This document shows positions 16,843-26,341 of a stretch of 64,000 nucleotides of DNA, piece by piece. This DNA comes from Chitinophagales bacterium (GTDB lineage Bacteria > Bacteroidota > Bacteroidia > Chitinophagales > Chitinophagaceae). Below the pieces are notes generated by a model that was not told where the DNA came from, searched no databases, and saw only the letters and a list, made by a program, of their open reading frames with translations. Location of the stretch: contig JAFLBM010000012.1 in assembly GCA_017303455.1 (NCBI GenBank), forward strand, positions 62,001 to 126,000, written 5' to 3'. Made by a program: the position numbers and the translations under genes. How positions within the stretch are numbered: the stretch's first letter is position 1; each line of letters opens with the position of its first letter.

Positions 16843-18348
16843 TCAGACCAGCTGAAATTGAAGAGATGATGTTTTGGTTTCGAGGATTGAAGCACCATTA
16901 TTGAGGAACTCATCTACTTTGCGGGCACATTCCCGGCCTTCGCTGATAGCCCAAACCACCAGGCTCTGGCCACGGCGCATATCGCCGGCTGCAAAAACTT
17001 TTGAAATATTGGTTCGAAAGTCTGTTTCTGTTGCTTTTACATTGCCTCTTTCATCAAGACCAATACCCAGGTCATTGATAAAACCAACATGCTGTGGATG
17101 CACAAAACCCATTGCCAGTAATGCTAATTCACAAGGGATCTCTTTTTCACTTCCGGGTACTTCCACAAAACTGGCCGGGCGACCATCAACGATCTTCCAT
17201 TCCAGGGTTACGATCTTTAATGCTTTGAGGTTGCCTGCTTCATCGCCAATAAATTCTTTAGTGGCAACTGCCCAGTGACGGTCAGCTCCTTCTTCATGTG
17301 AAGTAGTTGTTTTTAATACCATCGGGAAAGAAGGCCAGGGCATAAATTCATTTCTTTCAGCCGGGGGTTTTGGTAACAGTTCAAATTGCGTTACAGACTT
17401 TGCTCCGTGACGATTAGAAGTTCCCACACAATCACTGCCGGTATCACCACCACCGATCACCACTACATTTTTACCGGTTGCTGTTACTTCTTCATCCAGT
17501 ATATTACTTTCAATAGCGGCGTTGGCCAATACATCTTTACCTGCTACTCTTTTATTATTTTGTTTTAAGAAGTCCATGGCGAAATGAACACCTTTCAATT
17601 CCCTGCCGGGAATAAATAAATTTCTTGGCGTGGTGCTGCCACCTGTGAGGACAATAGCATTGAATTCACGCAGTACATCATTGATGCTCACATTAACTCC
17701 CACATTCGCCAGGCATTTGAAAACAACACCTTCTTCCTCCATTACTCTTATCCTTCGGTCGATCACCCATTTTTCTAATTTGAAATCAGGGATGCCATAG
17801 CGTAATAAACCACCCGGCGCATCATCCCTTTCAAAAACCGTAACCGAATGTCCCGCATAGTTTAATTGAGCTGCAGCGGCTAACCCCGCCGGACCCGAAC
17901 CAATCACCGCTACTTTTTTACCCGAACGGAGATTGGGCTTCTTTGCTGCTACAAACCCTTTTTCAAAAGCGATCTCGATAATATGTTTTTCAATTTCCTC
18001 TATCGCAACAGGTGGTTGGTTAATGCCTAACACACAGGCAGATTCACAGGGGGCAGGGCATATCCGGCCGGTAAACTCAGGAAAATTATTCGTGGAAGAA
18101 AGTATATCGTACGCTTCTTTCCAATCCTTACGGTACACCGCATCATTGAATTCAGGTATTACGTTGCCCAGGGGACATCCGTTGTGACAGAAAGGAACAC
18201 CACAATTCATACAGCGGGCCGACTGCTGGTTCAGCTTCTCTTCGCTGTATTTTTCTACAAACTCATTATAATGCTGTAAACGCTCTGCCACTGGTTTCTT
18301 ACCCGGCATCTCCCTGTTGAATTCTATAAATCCTGTTGGCTTACCCAT
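16843..18348 (-). CDS. gltD: Glutamate synthase, small subunit
   Basis: 501 residues. Supplies electrons from NAD(P)H to GltB. N-terminal Fe-S domain with cysteines in CMNCGVPFCHNGCPLGN (about residues 46-62) and a second cluster of cysteines in CPAPCESACVLG. FAD-binding GSGPAGLAAAAQL near 151, NAD(P)-binding VIGGGDTGSDCVG near 298. Length fits the bacterial beta subunit. It follows gltB after a 128-base gap filled by a word repeat with inverted halves, an unusual interruption for this pair. Confidence 0.96.
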   Translation of the reverse strand: MGKPTGFIEFNREMPGKKPVAERLQHYNEFVEKYSEEKLNQQSARCMNCGVPFCHNGCPLGNVIPEFNDAVYRKDWKEAYDILSSTNNFPEFTGRICPAPCESACVLGINQPPVAIEEIEKHIIEIAFEKGFVAAKKPNLRSGKKVAVIGSGPAGLAAAAQLNYAGHSVTVFERDDAPGGLLRYGIPDFKLEKWVIDRRIRVMEEEGVVFKCLANVGVNVSINDVLREFNAIVLTGGSTTPRNLFIPGRELKGVHFAMDFLKQNNKRVAGKDVLANAAIESNILDEEVTATGKNVVVIGGGDTGSDCVGTSNRHGAKSVTQFELLPKPPAERNEFMPWPSFPMVLKTTTSHEEGADRHWAVATKEFIGDEAGNLKALKIVTLEWKIVDGRPASFVEVPGSEKEIPCELALLAMGFVHPQHVGFINDLGIGLDERGNVKATETDFRTNISKVFAAGDMRRGQSLVVWAISEGRECARKVDEFLNNGASILETKTSSLQFQLV

Positions 18349-18389
18349 TTATTAAATTTGATAGTTGAAGTTTATTGTTTGTGGTTAGA

Positions 18390-18480
18390 CAGGAAGACCG
18401 AAAGTCCGCAAGCCGGAAAGAATCACTCTGTTACCGGAGACATCTTTTTGACTTACCGTCTTTCCGACTTTACTGACTAC
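18390..18480. repeat. Intergenic word repeat with inverted halves, GTCCGAAAG family, copy 2
   Basis: Left words GACAGGAAGACCGAAAGTCC, GCAAGCCGGAAAG; right half TTGACTTACCGTCTTTCCGACTTTACTGAC is their complement in words. It fills the gltB-gltD gap and reaches the gltB stop codon. Confidence 0.65.
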
Positions 18481-21400
18481 TTTTTTACTGATACTTCCAT
18501 CCTTTTTTGAACTAATACTTTTTTGTAATCCTTCGGGAATACTTTTACAAAATGCTGTAACTGGTTGTCCAGGTCATCCAGTATGAATTGAGCCACTGTA
18601 CTGCCGGTGTATTCAAAATGTTTCTGCAGCATCGTGAACAATTCATTTTTGTCATTCAGGTCGCAACTGTCAAGATCAACCATTTCTTTATTACAGTTAT
18701 CTGCAAATTTTCCTTTTACATCATAGATATAAGCAATACCACCACTCATGCCGGCAGCGAAGTTTCTTCCTGTATCACCGAGTATCAGCACCAATCCGCC
18801 CGTCATGTATTCACAACCATGATCTCCAACCGATTCAACTACTACATTTGCCCCTGAGTTACGGACTGCAAAACGTTCACCGGCCTTTCCCCTGATATAG
18901 GCTTCACCGCTGGTAGCGCCATAGAAGGCCACATTGCCAATGATGCTGTTATCTTCCGGTGTATAGGTTGCCGTCTTGGGCGGATAGATGATCAGCTTCG
19001 CACCACTTAATCCTTTCCCAAAATAATCGTTGGCATCTCCTTCCAGTTCGAGAGTGATGCCTTTTGTATTGAAGGCTCCAAAACTCTGGCCGGCTGTCCC
19101 GGTAAAATTGAAATGAATCGTGTTGTCCGGTAATCCTTCTGCCCTGTACTTTTTAGTGATCTCGTTGGACAGGATAGTACCTGCAGTCCTGTCAATGTTC
19201 CGGATATTGAAGGAAGCAGTTACTTTTTCCTTTCTTTCAATGGCGGGCTGTGCAGCTTCCAGTAATTTCCAGTCAAGGCTTTCACTCAAACCGTGATCCT
19301 GCTCTTCGCTGCAATATAAAGTCGTGTACATTGAATTCGGCTCTTTGTATAATACTGCTGACAGATCAATATTCTTATACTTCCAGTGCTCAATACCTTC
19401 TCTCATTTCAAGGTTGTCCACCTGGCCGATCATTTCATTTACCGTTCTGAAACCAAGATCAGCCATGATCTCCCGCAGGTCCTGGGTGATCATTTTGAAA
19501 AAATTCACCACATGATCCGGGTCACCTTTAAAACGGCTTCTTAATTCCGGGTCTTGCGTGGCAACACCAACCGGGCAGGTATTCATATGACACTTGCGCA
19601 TCATGATACATCCTTCAACCACTAAGGCAGCTGTAGCAATGCCCCATTCTTCAGCACCGAGTAATGCAGCTACGGCAATATCACGGGCGGTTTTCATCTG
19701 GCCATCTGCCTGCACCACCACCCGGCTTCTCAATTTATTTTTCACCAGCGTTTGCTGTGTTTCGGCCAAACCTAATTCCCAGGGTAACCCAGCATGACGG
19801 ATTGAACTTACCGGTGATGCACCCGTACCTCCATCATGTCCTGCGATCAATACCACATCTGCTTTTGCTTTTGTTACACCGGCTGCGATTGTTCCCACAC
19901 CTGCCTTACTGACCAGCTTCACACTGATCCTTGCTTTCCGGTTCGCATTCTTCAGGTCATAGATCAGTTGTGCGAGGTCTTCAATTGAATAAATATCATG
20001 GTGCGGGGGAGGAGAGATCAATCCAACACCGGGAGTTGAGTGACGAACTTTGCCGATCCACTCATCCACTTTATGACCGGGTAATTGTCCGCCTTCACCG
20101 GGCTTGGCACCCTGCGCCATTTTTATTTGTAATTCATCGGCTTCGGTCAGGTATAAACTGGTAACACCAAATCTTGCACTGGCCACCTGTTTGATAGCAC
20201 TTCGCATACTATCCCCATTCGGAAGCAGCTCATACCTTCTTTCATCTTCACCACCTTCACCGGTATTACTTTTTGCGCCGAGCCGGTTCATAGCAATGGC
20301 TAATGTGGTATGAGCTTCCCAGGAAATAGAACCAAAGCTCATGGCACCGGTAGCAAAACGTTTATAAATATTTTCAGCAGGCTCCACTTCATCAATAGAT
20401 ATAGAAGGCCTGTTCTTCTTGAATTGAAATAGACTTCTTAAGGTAGCTGCTTTTTCTGTTTGTTCATTTACCAGTTTAGAATACTTTTTGAACGTCGCCA
20501 TATCGTTGGTCTTCGTGGCGTGCTGCAGCAGATGAATGGTTTGGGGATTGAATAAATGGAATTCACCTTTTTGTTTCCATTGGTACACTCCACCGACAGG
20601 TAAGCGGTCAACCGGAATTTCTTTTTTGCTGAACGCAAAATAATGTTTGGCTAATGCTTCTTTAGCAATTTCATCTAACCCCATTCCTTCTATACGGGAA
20701 GTAGCACCGGTGAAATAACGGTCCACCACATCTTTATTAATACCCAGTATCTCGAATATCTGTGCACCCTGGTAGGATTGCAGTGTGGAGATACCCATTT
20801 TGGAAAATACTTTCAGCAAGCCATCATTGACAGCTTTGGTATAATTCTTTTTCAGTTGTTCATCGGTAAGATCAGTTTTCATTTTACCTGCTTCTTTCAT
20901 ATCCCGAATAGAAGAAAGAGCCAGGTAAGGATTGATTGCTGTGGCACCAAAAGCAACCAGGCAGGCGAAATGATGCACTTCCCACACATCACCGGCTTCT
21001 ACGATGATACCAACTTGTCCACGCAATCCTTTTTTGATCAGGTGGTGATGGATTGCGGCAGTAGCCAGCAAGGAAGGAATAGGCGCATGGTCACTGTCAA
21101 TGGCACGGTCCTGTAAGATCAATACTTTAAAACCGTCCTCTACTGAATCAACTGCATAGCGGCAGATACGATCCAGTGCAGATTTCAACGAACCTGGCTT
21201 GCCATTGGCCCGGAAATAACATTGTAATGTTTTTGCCTGGAATAAACCGGTATCGATACTCCTGATCTTCTCCAGGTCATGATTGGTTAATACCGGTTGC
21301 TTCAAGGCCACACTGTGGCAGGTCAGCGGGTCTTCCAGTAATAAATTACCATTGTTACCAACGAATGTGGCCAAAGACATTACCAACCGTTCGCGGATCG

Positions 21401-22994
21401 GGTCGATCGGCGGGTTGGTTACCTGTGCAAATAATTGTTTGAAATAATGACTCAGGTGTTGCGGATGCTCACTCAGTATCGCTAACGGAATATCAGTTCC
21501 CATTGATCCGATCGGTTCTTTTCCTTCGAGTGCCATCGGGGCGATTATATTATCAAGGTCTTCGGTGGAGTAGCCAAATGTCCTCTGGTATTTGAATACC
21601 TGTTCATGTTCAAGATGGGTGAACATCACTCTGGGTTCGGGTAATTCTTCCAGCCGGATCTTGTATTTATTCAGCCACTCTCCATAAGGTTTTTGTGAAC
21701 AGATTTCTTTTTTAAGCTCGTCGTCACTGATGATCTTTCCTTTTTCCATATCCACTACGAACATCTTGCCGGGCTGCAATCGTCCTTTCTCCAATATGAG
21801 GGCAGGATCAACAGGTAATACACCTGTTTCAGAGGCCATGATAACACGGTCATCTTTTGTGACGCAATACCTGGAAGGGCGAAGTCCGTTCCTGTCTAAT
21901 GTGGCGCCAATTAATTTTCCATCGGTAAAAGAGATTGAGGCCGGGCCATCCCAGGGTTCCATGAACGAGGAATGAAATTCATAGAATGCTTTTTTAACTG
22001 GATCCATTTCTTCATGTCCATCCCAAGCTTCCGGTATCAGCATCATCATCACATGTGGTAAGGAACGGCCCGTCAATGTTAGCAGCTCAATAATATTATC
22101 CAAACAGGCGGAATCACTTTGTCCTTCTGTTATGATGGGCAGCAGCATTTCCATTTCTTCTTTGCTGAAGTAAGGAGATGTAAAACCTTTTTCACTGGTC
22201 TTTAACCAGTTCAGGTTTCCCTGTAATGTATTGATCTCACCATTGTGTGCAATATAACGGAAAGGTTGTGCCAGTTTCCAGGAGGGAAAAGTGTTGGTCG
22301 CAAACCTTGAATGGACTAATCCAAATGCGCTGACCACTCTTTTGTTATTCAGATCAGGGAAATAATTGCGTACCTGGTTGCTCGTGAGCTGGCCCTTATA
22401 CACAACAACTTTATGTGACAGCGAAGCAATATAAAAACCGATCGCATCTTTTTTTACGGTGTTATTGATCGTATGTGCAGCATAGTTGCGGAGGATAAAT
22501 AATTTTCTTTCGAAATCGTCAGCATTAGCGACATGATCTGGGCAAGCTATGAATACCTGTTCCATCTCGGGCTCCACACTTAATGCGGTAGGACCGATAC
22601 CATCGGGATTAATCGGCACTTTTCGATAAGCTAAAATCTCAAGCCCTAATTTTTCTGCCGTCCGGTTAAAAATATCACGGCATTCTTCCCGCAATCTTAT
22701 TTCTTTAGGAAAGAAAATGACACCCACACCGTATTTGCCAAAAGAGGGAAGATGCACACCCAGTTTCAGGCACTCATCAAAGAAAAATTCATGTGGTGTC
22801 TGGAACATGATGCCTGCACCATCACCGGTATTGTTTTCACAACCACAGGCACCGCGATGCTCCATGTTTTCTAACACGGTCAGTGCATCAGCAATATGCT
22901 GGTGTGATTTATGCCCTTTGATATTTGCTACAAAGCCGATTCCACATGCATCATGTTCAAACGAAGGATGATATAAACCCTGGTTGCCCGCCAT
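18477..22994 (-). CDS. gltB: Glutamate synthase, large subunit
   Basis: 1505 residues from the start chosen here. Transfers the glutamine amide to 2-oxoglutarate. The N-terminal nucleophile is Cys17 in HDACGIGFVAN, released by removal of a 16-residue propeptide; the frame is open 20 codons further upstream but MAGNQGLYHPSFEHDAC matches the usual propeptide. Then the class-II amidotransferase domain, central domain, FMN domain ('SVKLVSKAGVGTIAAGVTKA', 'GHDGGTGASPVSSIRHAGLP'), the 3Fe-4S cysteines in CIMMRKCHMNTCPVG, and the C-terminal beta-helix with Gly-rich repeats ('GGLVLILGDTGRNFAAGMSG'). With gltD it forms the main ammonium-assimilation enzyme of this block. Confidence 0.97.
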   Translation of the reverse strand: MAGNQGLYHPSFEHDACGIGFVANIKGHKSHQHIADALTVLENMEHRGACGCENNTGDGAGIMFQTPHEFFFDECLKLGVHLPSFGKYGVGVIFFPKEIRLREECRDIFNRTAEKLGLEILAYRKVPINPDGIGPTALSVEPEMEQVFIACPDHVANADDFERKLFILRNYAAHTINNTVKKDAIGFYIASLSHKVVVYKGQLTSNQVRNYFPDLNNKRVVSAFGLVHSRFATNTFPSWKLAQPFRYIAHNGEINTLQGNLNWLKTSEKGFTSPYFSKEEMEMLLPIITEGQSDSACLDNIIELLTLTGRSLPHVMMMLIPEAWDGHEEMDPVKKAFYEFHSSFMEPWDGPASISFTDGKLIGATLDRNGLRPSRYCVTKDDRVIMASETGVLPVDPALILEKGRLQPGKMFVVDMEKGKIISDDELKKEICSQKPYGEWLNKYKIRLEELPEPRVMFTHLEHEQVFKYQRTFGYSTEDLDNIIAPMALEGKEPIGSMGTDIPLAILSEHPQHLSHYFKQLFAQVTNPPIDPIRERLVMSLATFVGNNGNLLLEDPLTCHSVALKQPVLTNHDLEKIRSIDTGLFQAKTLQCYFRANGKPGSLKSALDRICRYAVDSVEDGFKVLILQDRAIDSDHAPIPSLLATAAIHHHLIKKGLRGQVGIIVEAGDVWEVHHFACLVAFGATAINPYLALSSIRDMKEAGKMKTDLTDEQLKKNYTKAVNDGLLKVFSKMGISTLQSYQGAQIFEILGINKDVVDRYFTGATSRIEGMGLDEIAKEALAKHYFAFSKKEIPVDRLPVGGVYQWKQKGEFHLFNPQTIHLLQHATKTNDMATFKKYSKLVNEQTEKAATLRSLFQFKKNRPSISIDEVEPAENIYKRFATGAMSFGSISWEAHTTLAIAMNRLGAKSNTGEGGEDERRYELLPNGDSMRSAIKQVASARFGVTSLYLTEADELQIKMAQGAKPGEGGQLPGHKVDEWIGKVRHSTPGVGLISPPPHHDIYSIEDLAQLIYDLKNANRKARISVKLVSKAGVGTIAAGVTKAKADVVLIAGHDGGTGASPVSSIRHAGLPWELGLAETQQTLVKNKLRSRVVVQADGQMKTARDIAVAALLGAEEWGIATAALVVEGCIMMRKCHMNTCPVGVATQDPELRSRFKGDPDHVVNFFKMITQDLREIMADLGFRTVNEMIGQVDNLEMREGIEHWKYKNIDLSAVLYKEPNSMYTTLYCSEEQDHGLSESLDWKLLEAAQPAIERKEKVTASFNIRNIDRTAGTILSNEITKKYRAEGLPDNTIHFNFTGTAGQSFGAFNTKGITLELEGDANDYFGKGLSGAKLIIYPPKTATYTPEDNSIIGNVAFYGATSGEAYIRGKAGERFAVRNSGANVVVESVGDHGCEYMTGGLVLILGDTGRNFAAGMSGGIAYIYDVKGKFADNCNKEMVDLDSCDLNDKNELFTMLQKHFEYTGSTVAQFILDDLDNQLQHFVKVFPKDYKKVLVQKRMEVSVKK

Positions 22995-23027
22995 AAGAGA
23001 GTAATGTTTTAGAGATTTTATAAAGGA

Positions 23028-23045
23028 ATTCAGCGAACGCTGAAT
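23028..23045. promoter_or_regulatory. Perfect 18-base palindrome upstream of gltB (candidate operator)
   Basis: Arms ATTCAGCG and CGCTGAAT with an AA spacer, 34 bases before the gltB start. It could be an operator or a small leader hairpin. No matching palindrome precedes amt. Confidence 0.4.
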
Positions 23046-23153
23046 GAATAGCAAGCAATCGTCCTAAGTTAATGAATAATCATGGGACAGGGGCAGGTAC
23101 TTATTAGATATTTTCCACAGAATTTATAGACTAATGAATGTTTGTAAAACTAA

Positions 23154-24410
23154 TCACACTACATAGCCAAAAAGGGTATCGTTCTTATTCAACTCGGTAT
23201 AGTTGATATGGTATTTCTTCATCTTGATCAGCAGTTGATCATAATCATCCCTGCTTTTTAATTCAACACCGATCAGGGCAGGGCCACTTTCTTTATTGGT
23301 CTTCTGCATATATTCAAAACGGGTGATATCATCACTGGGCCCGAGCACATGGTTAACGAATTCCTTCAGTGCGCCGGGACGCTGCGCAAAATTGACCAGG
23401 AAATAATGTTTCAATCCTTCATACTGCAAACTTCTTTCTTTGATCTCCGGCATGCGGTCAATATCATTATTGCTGCCGCTGATGATGCAAACAATATTCT
23501 TGTCTTTGATCTCGTCTGCATAATCATCCAATGCAGCTACACTTAATGCGCCTGCAGGTTCTACTACGATTGCGTCCTCATTGTATAATTTCAAAATAGT
23601 GGAACAGACTTTTCCTTCCGGGACAAGATGCATATCATCCAGCACTTCTTTACAGATGGAGAAGGTAATATCACCCACTCTTTTTACAGCAGCACCATCC
23701 ACAAAACGATCAATACTGTCTAATAAAACAGGATGACCGGCTTTTAAAGCTTCGAACATGGAAGGTGCACCTTCCGGTTCCAGCCCGACAATCTTTGTTT
23801 TGGGAGAATACATTTTGAAATAGGAGCCCACGCCTGCGCTTAATCCCCCACCGCCAACAGGAACAAACAGGTAATCGATAGCTGACTGGTCTTCTAAAAT
23901 CTCCATAGCGACCGTTCCCTGCCCTTCGATGATGCGAAGATCATCGAAGGGCGGGATGAAGGTCATTTGGTTTTCTTCTGTGTATTTTTTGGCCGCAACG
24001 GCGCAATCATCAAATGTATCACCGACTAATATTACTTCGATAAAATCTTCCCCGAACATTTTTGTCTGGGTGATCTTCTGCCTTGGGGTGATCACCGGCA
24101 TGAACACGACACCTTTTGCATTCAGTTTTTTGCAACTGTAGGCAAAACCCTGTGCATGGTTACCGGCACTGGCGCAAACCACTCCTTTTTGTAATTGTTC
24201 GGCAGGAAGGCTGCTCATCATATTATAGGCCCCCCGCAGTTTATAAGAACGTACTACCTGCAGGTCTTCTCTCTTCAGGTAGACGTTGCACTGATATTTC
24301 TTTGACAGGCTATGGTTATAGGTAAGCGGAGTTCTGTTCACCACCTTCTTCAGCCGGTGATGTGCCGATACGAAATCCAGTTCAATCTTGTTGTTTACTG
24401 CGGAGTGCAT
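23154..24410 (-). CDS. ilvA: Threonine dehydratase, biosynthetic short form
   Basis: 418 residues from ATG 24410, ten bases after the ilvC stop; the frame is open further upstream into ilvC but MHSAVNNKIELDF fits the family. Deaminates threonine to 2-oxobutanoate for isoleucine. PLP-lysine in VVRSYKLRGAYNMM (about residue 56), glycine loop VPVGGGGLSAGVG near 188. The C-terminal 85 residues carry one ACT-like domain ('YFLVNFAQRPGALKEFVNHV'), not the two of the E. coli enzyme, as in Bacillus-type IlvA. Last gene of the ilv operon. Confidence 0.94.
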   Translation of the reverse strand: MHSAVNNKIELDFVSAHHRLKKVVNRTPLTYNHSLSKKYQCNVYLKREDLQVVRSYKLRGAYNMMSSLPAEQLQKGVVCASAGNHAQGFAYSCKKLNAKGVVFMPVITPRQKITQTKMFGEDFIEVILVGDTFDDCAVAAKKYTEENQMTFIPPFDDLRIIEGQGTVAMEILEDQSAIDYLFVPVGGGGLSAGVGSYFKMYSPKTKIVGLEPEGAPSMFEALKAGHPVLLDSIDRFVDGAAVKRVGDITFSICKEVLDDMHLVPEGKVCSTILKLYNEDAIVVEPAGALSVAALDDYADEIKDKNIVCIISGSNNDIDRMPEIKERSLQYEGLKHYFLVNFAQRPGALKEFVNHVLGPSDDITRFEYMQKTNKESGPALIGVELKSRDDYDQLLIKMKKYHINYTELNKNDTLFGYVV

Positions 24411-24420
24411 AGTTCTATTT

Positions 24421-25551
24421 TTATCCAACTGATTCAGGTTTCTGTGCCAGTTGACTGAATACCTCTTTGGTTGAAGAAGTGGGAGCAACTTGCTTAGCAG
24501 CTTTCGGTTGATTTTCCGGGCGAAGGCTTCTTACTGTTTTACCAGACTGCCATAATTCGCTTTCCCGCAGTTCTTTTAATTCTTCTTCTAATTTCTCCCG
24601 GTAATCCGCTTTACTGTTACTGTCAATTGAACGTTGTGATTCTTTACCGCTGGCAACACTGTCATATAGTTCATTAAATACAGGAGCAGTTGCATCCCGG
24701 AATTTTTTCCACCAGTCCAATGCACCGCGTTGTGCCGTAGTGGAACAGTTGGCATACATCCAGTCCATTCCATTTTCTGCTACCAATGGCATAAGTGATT
24801 GTGTCAACTCTTCCACTGTTTCGTTGAAGGCTTCGGAAGGAGAATGGCCTCTTTCACGCAGCACCTGGTATTGTGCTGCAAAGATGCCCTGAATAGCACC
24901 CATCAGGGTACCCCTTTCACCGGTCAGGTCACTATATACTTCTTTCTTAAAATCAGTTTCAAATAAATAACCGCTTCCTACAGCGATACCCAATGCAATA
25001 ACACGATCAAAAGCTTTGCCGGTTGCATCCTGGAAAATGGCATAGGAACTGTTCAGCCCACGCCCCTGTAAGAACATTCTTCGTAAGGAAGTACCCGAAC
25101 CTTTTGGTGCCACCAGGAATACATCCACATCTTTCGGAGGGACGATGCCGGTTTGTTCGTTGAACGTGATACCAAATCCATGAGAGAAATATAAGGCTTT
25201 ACCGGGTGTTAAATGTTTTTTTACGGTTGGCCACAAAGCGATTTGAGCCGCATCACTCAGCAAATAGCAAATGATGGTACCTCTTTGCAGGGCTTCTTCA
25301 ATTTCGAACAGTGTTTCACCGGGAACAAATCCATCGCGGATGGCTTTATCCCAGGTTTTGGAATCTTTACGCTGACCAACAATAACGTTGATGCCATTGT
25401 CTTTTTGATTCAATGCCTGGCCGGGGCCCTGCACACCGTAGCCAATAACCGCTACTGTTTCATTTTTTAATACTTCCTGAGCTTTGCTCAGCGGGAATTC
25501 TTCCCTTGTCACTACATTTTCTTCAACACCACCGAAATTTAGCTTTGCCAT
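24421..25551 (-). CDS. ilvC: Ketol-acid reductoisomerase
   Basis: 376 residues. Isomerises and reduces acetolactate or acetohydroxybutyrate with NADPH. Cofactor loop VIGYGVQGPGQAL near 35, then 'FLVAPKGSGTSLRRMF' and the metal-binding C-terminal domain with 'DLTGERGTLMGAIQGIFAAQ' and STTAQRGALDWW. The sequence, including 'LREREGHSPSEAFNETVEE'-like stretch and the ending VRSLRPENQ, resembles fungal mitochondrial Ilv5 more than the E. coli enzyme as I recall them. About 28 low-complexity residues follow RPENQ at the C-terminus, beyond the family's usual end. Confidence 0.95.
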   Translation of the reverse strand: MAKLNFGGVEENVVTREEFPLSKAQEVLKNETVAVIGYGVQGPGQALNQKDNGINVIVGQRKDSKTWDKAIRDGFVPGETLFEIEEALQRGTIICYLLSDAAQIALWPTVKKHLTPGKALYFSHGFGITFNEQTGIVPPKDVDVFLVAPKGSGTSLRRMFLQGRGLNSSYAIFQDATGKAFDRVIALGIAVGSGYLFETDFKKEVYSDLTGERGTLMGAIQGIFAAQYQVLRERGHSPSEAFNETVEELTQSLMPLVAENGMDWMYANCSTTAQRGALDWWKKFRDATAPVFNELYDSVASGKESQRSIDSNSKADYREKLEEELKELRESELWQSGKTVRSLRPENQPKAAKQVAPTSSTKEVFSQLAQKPESVG

Positions 25552-25642
25552 GTTATTTGTTTTAGAGTTTTATAGTTTATTGTTTTGGTTGTTCTTTATA
25601 AATTATTTACTAGTCGCGGTTGATACTGGTCTCACAACCAGT

Positions 25643-26233
25643 TTACATTGAAAACACTTTTTCATTCTCATTCAAAAATTCATTTTCAATAGCATCTTCA
25701 CCCGGCTCACGATATTCGAATTCTTTTAGTTTTTCGTGGAAACCATCACTGGCTTTAATAATTGCTATTCTTGCACTGCGTACAAATTCGATCAGCCTGT
25801 AAGGCTCCAGTACTTTGATGAGTTTATCTGTTTCTTCCCGCTGACCCGCCACTGCAAATACGGTATAATCTTTCCGGATCACTACGGTATGGGCACCATG
25901 TTCTCTTAATAACCGCTCCACTTTTACAGCCGAAGCAATTACTTCAGTAGGCACTTTATACATTGCCAGTTCCTGCCACACGATCTCGTCATTCGTATTG
26001 TAATAGGCTTTCAGCACTTCCACCTGCTTCTCGATCTGGCGGCATAGCTTTCTTACCACGTCTTCTGTTTCGTTGATGACAATGGTGAACCTGTGCACAC
26101 TATCCACTTCAGAAGGAGAGGTGTTCAGGCTTTCGATATTGATCTTTCTCCGGGAGAAGATAATAGCGATACGGTTCAGCAAACCGATCTGGTTCTCTGT
26201 ATAAACCGTGATTGTATATTCTTGCTTTGTCAT
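25643..26233 (-). CDS. ilvN: Acetolactate synthase, small regulatory subunit
   Basis: 196 residues. N-terminal ACT domain (residues 5-80: 'YTITVYTENQIGLLNRIAII', 'RRKINIESLNTSPSEVDSVH') gives valine feedback control of IlvB; the C-terminal domain (85-175) matches the ALS_ss_C type ('ELAMYKVPTEV', 'YRLIEFVRSARIAIIKA'). It lies between ilvB and ilvC in the usual order. The upstream gap of 108 bases is filled by a word repeat with inverted halves. Confidence 0.94.
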   Translation of the reverse strand: MTKQEYTITVYTENQIGLLNRIAIIFSRRKINIESLNTSPSEVDSVHRFTIVINETEDVVRKLCRQIEKQVEVLKAYYNTNDEIVWQELAMYKVPTEVIASAVKVERLLREHGAHTVVIRKDYTVFAVAGQREETDKLIKVLEPYRLIEFVRSARIAIIKASDGFHEKLKEFEYREPGEDAIENEFLNENEKVFSM

Positions 26234-26247
26234 AATTTATTTTTTAG

Positions 26248-26339
26248 TCCGAAAGTCAGCAAGTCCGGAAGTCGGAAAGTTAACCGTTCACTTTTTGAAG
26301 TGTCTTTCGGACTTTCTGTCTTCTGACTTTCCGGCTTCT
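26248..26339. repeat. Intergenic word repeat with inverted halves, GTCCGAAAG family, copy 3
   Basis: Left words GTCCGAAAGTC, AGCAAGTCCGGAAGTCGGAA; right half CTTTCGGACTTTCTGTC and TTCTGACTTTCCGGCTTCTC is the inverted complement. It fills the ilvB-ilvN gap inside an operon, so it must be transcribed. Confidence 0.7.
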
Positions 26340-26341
26340 CG

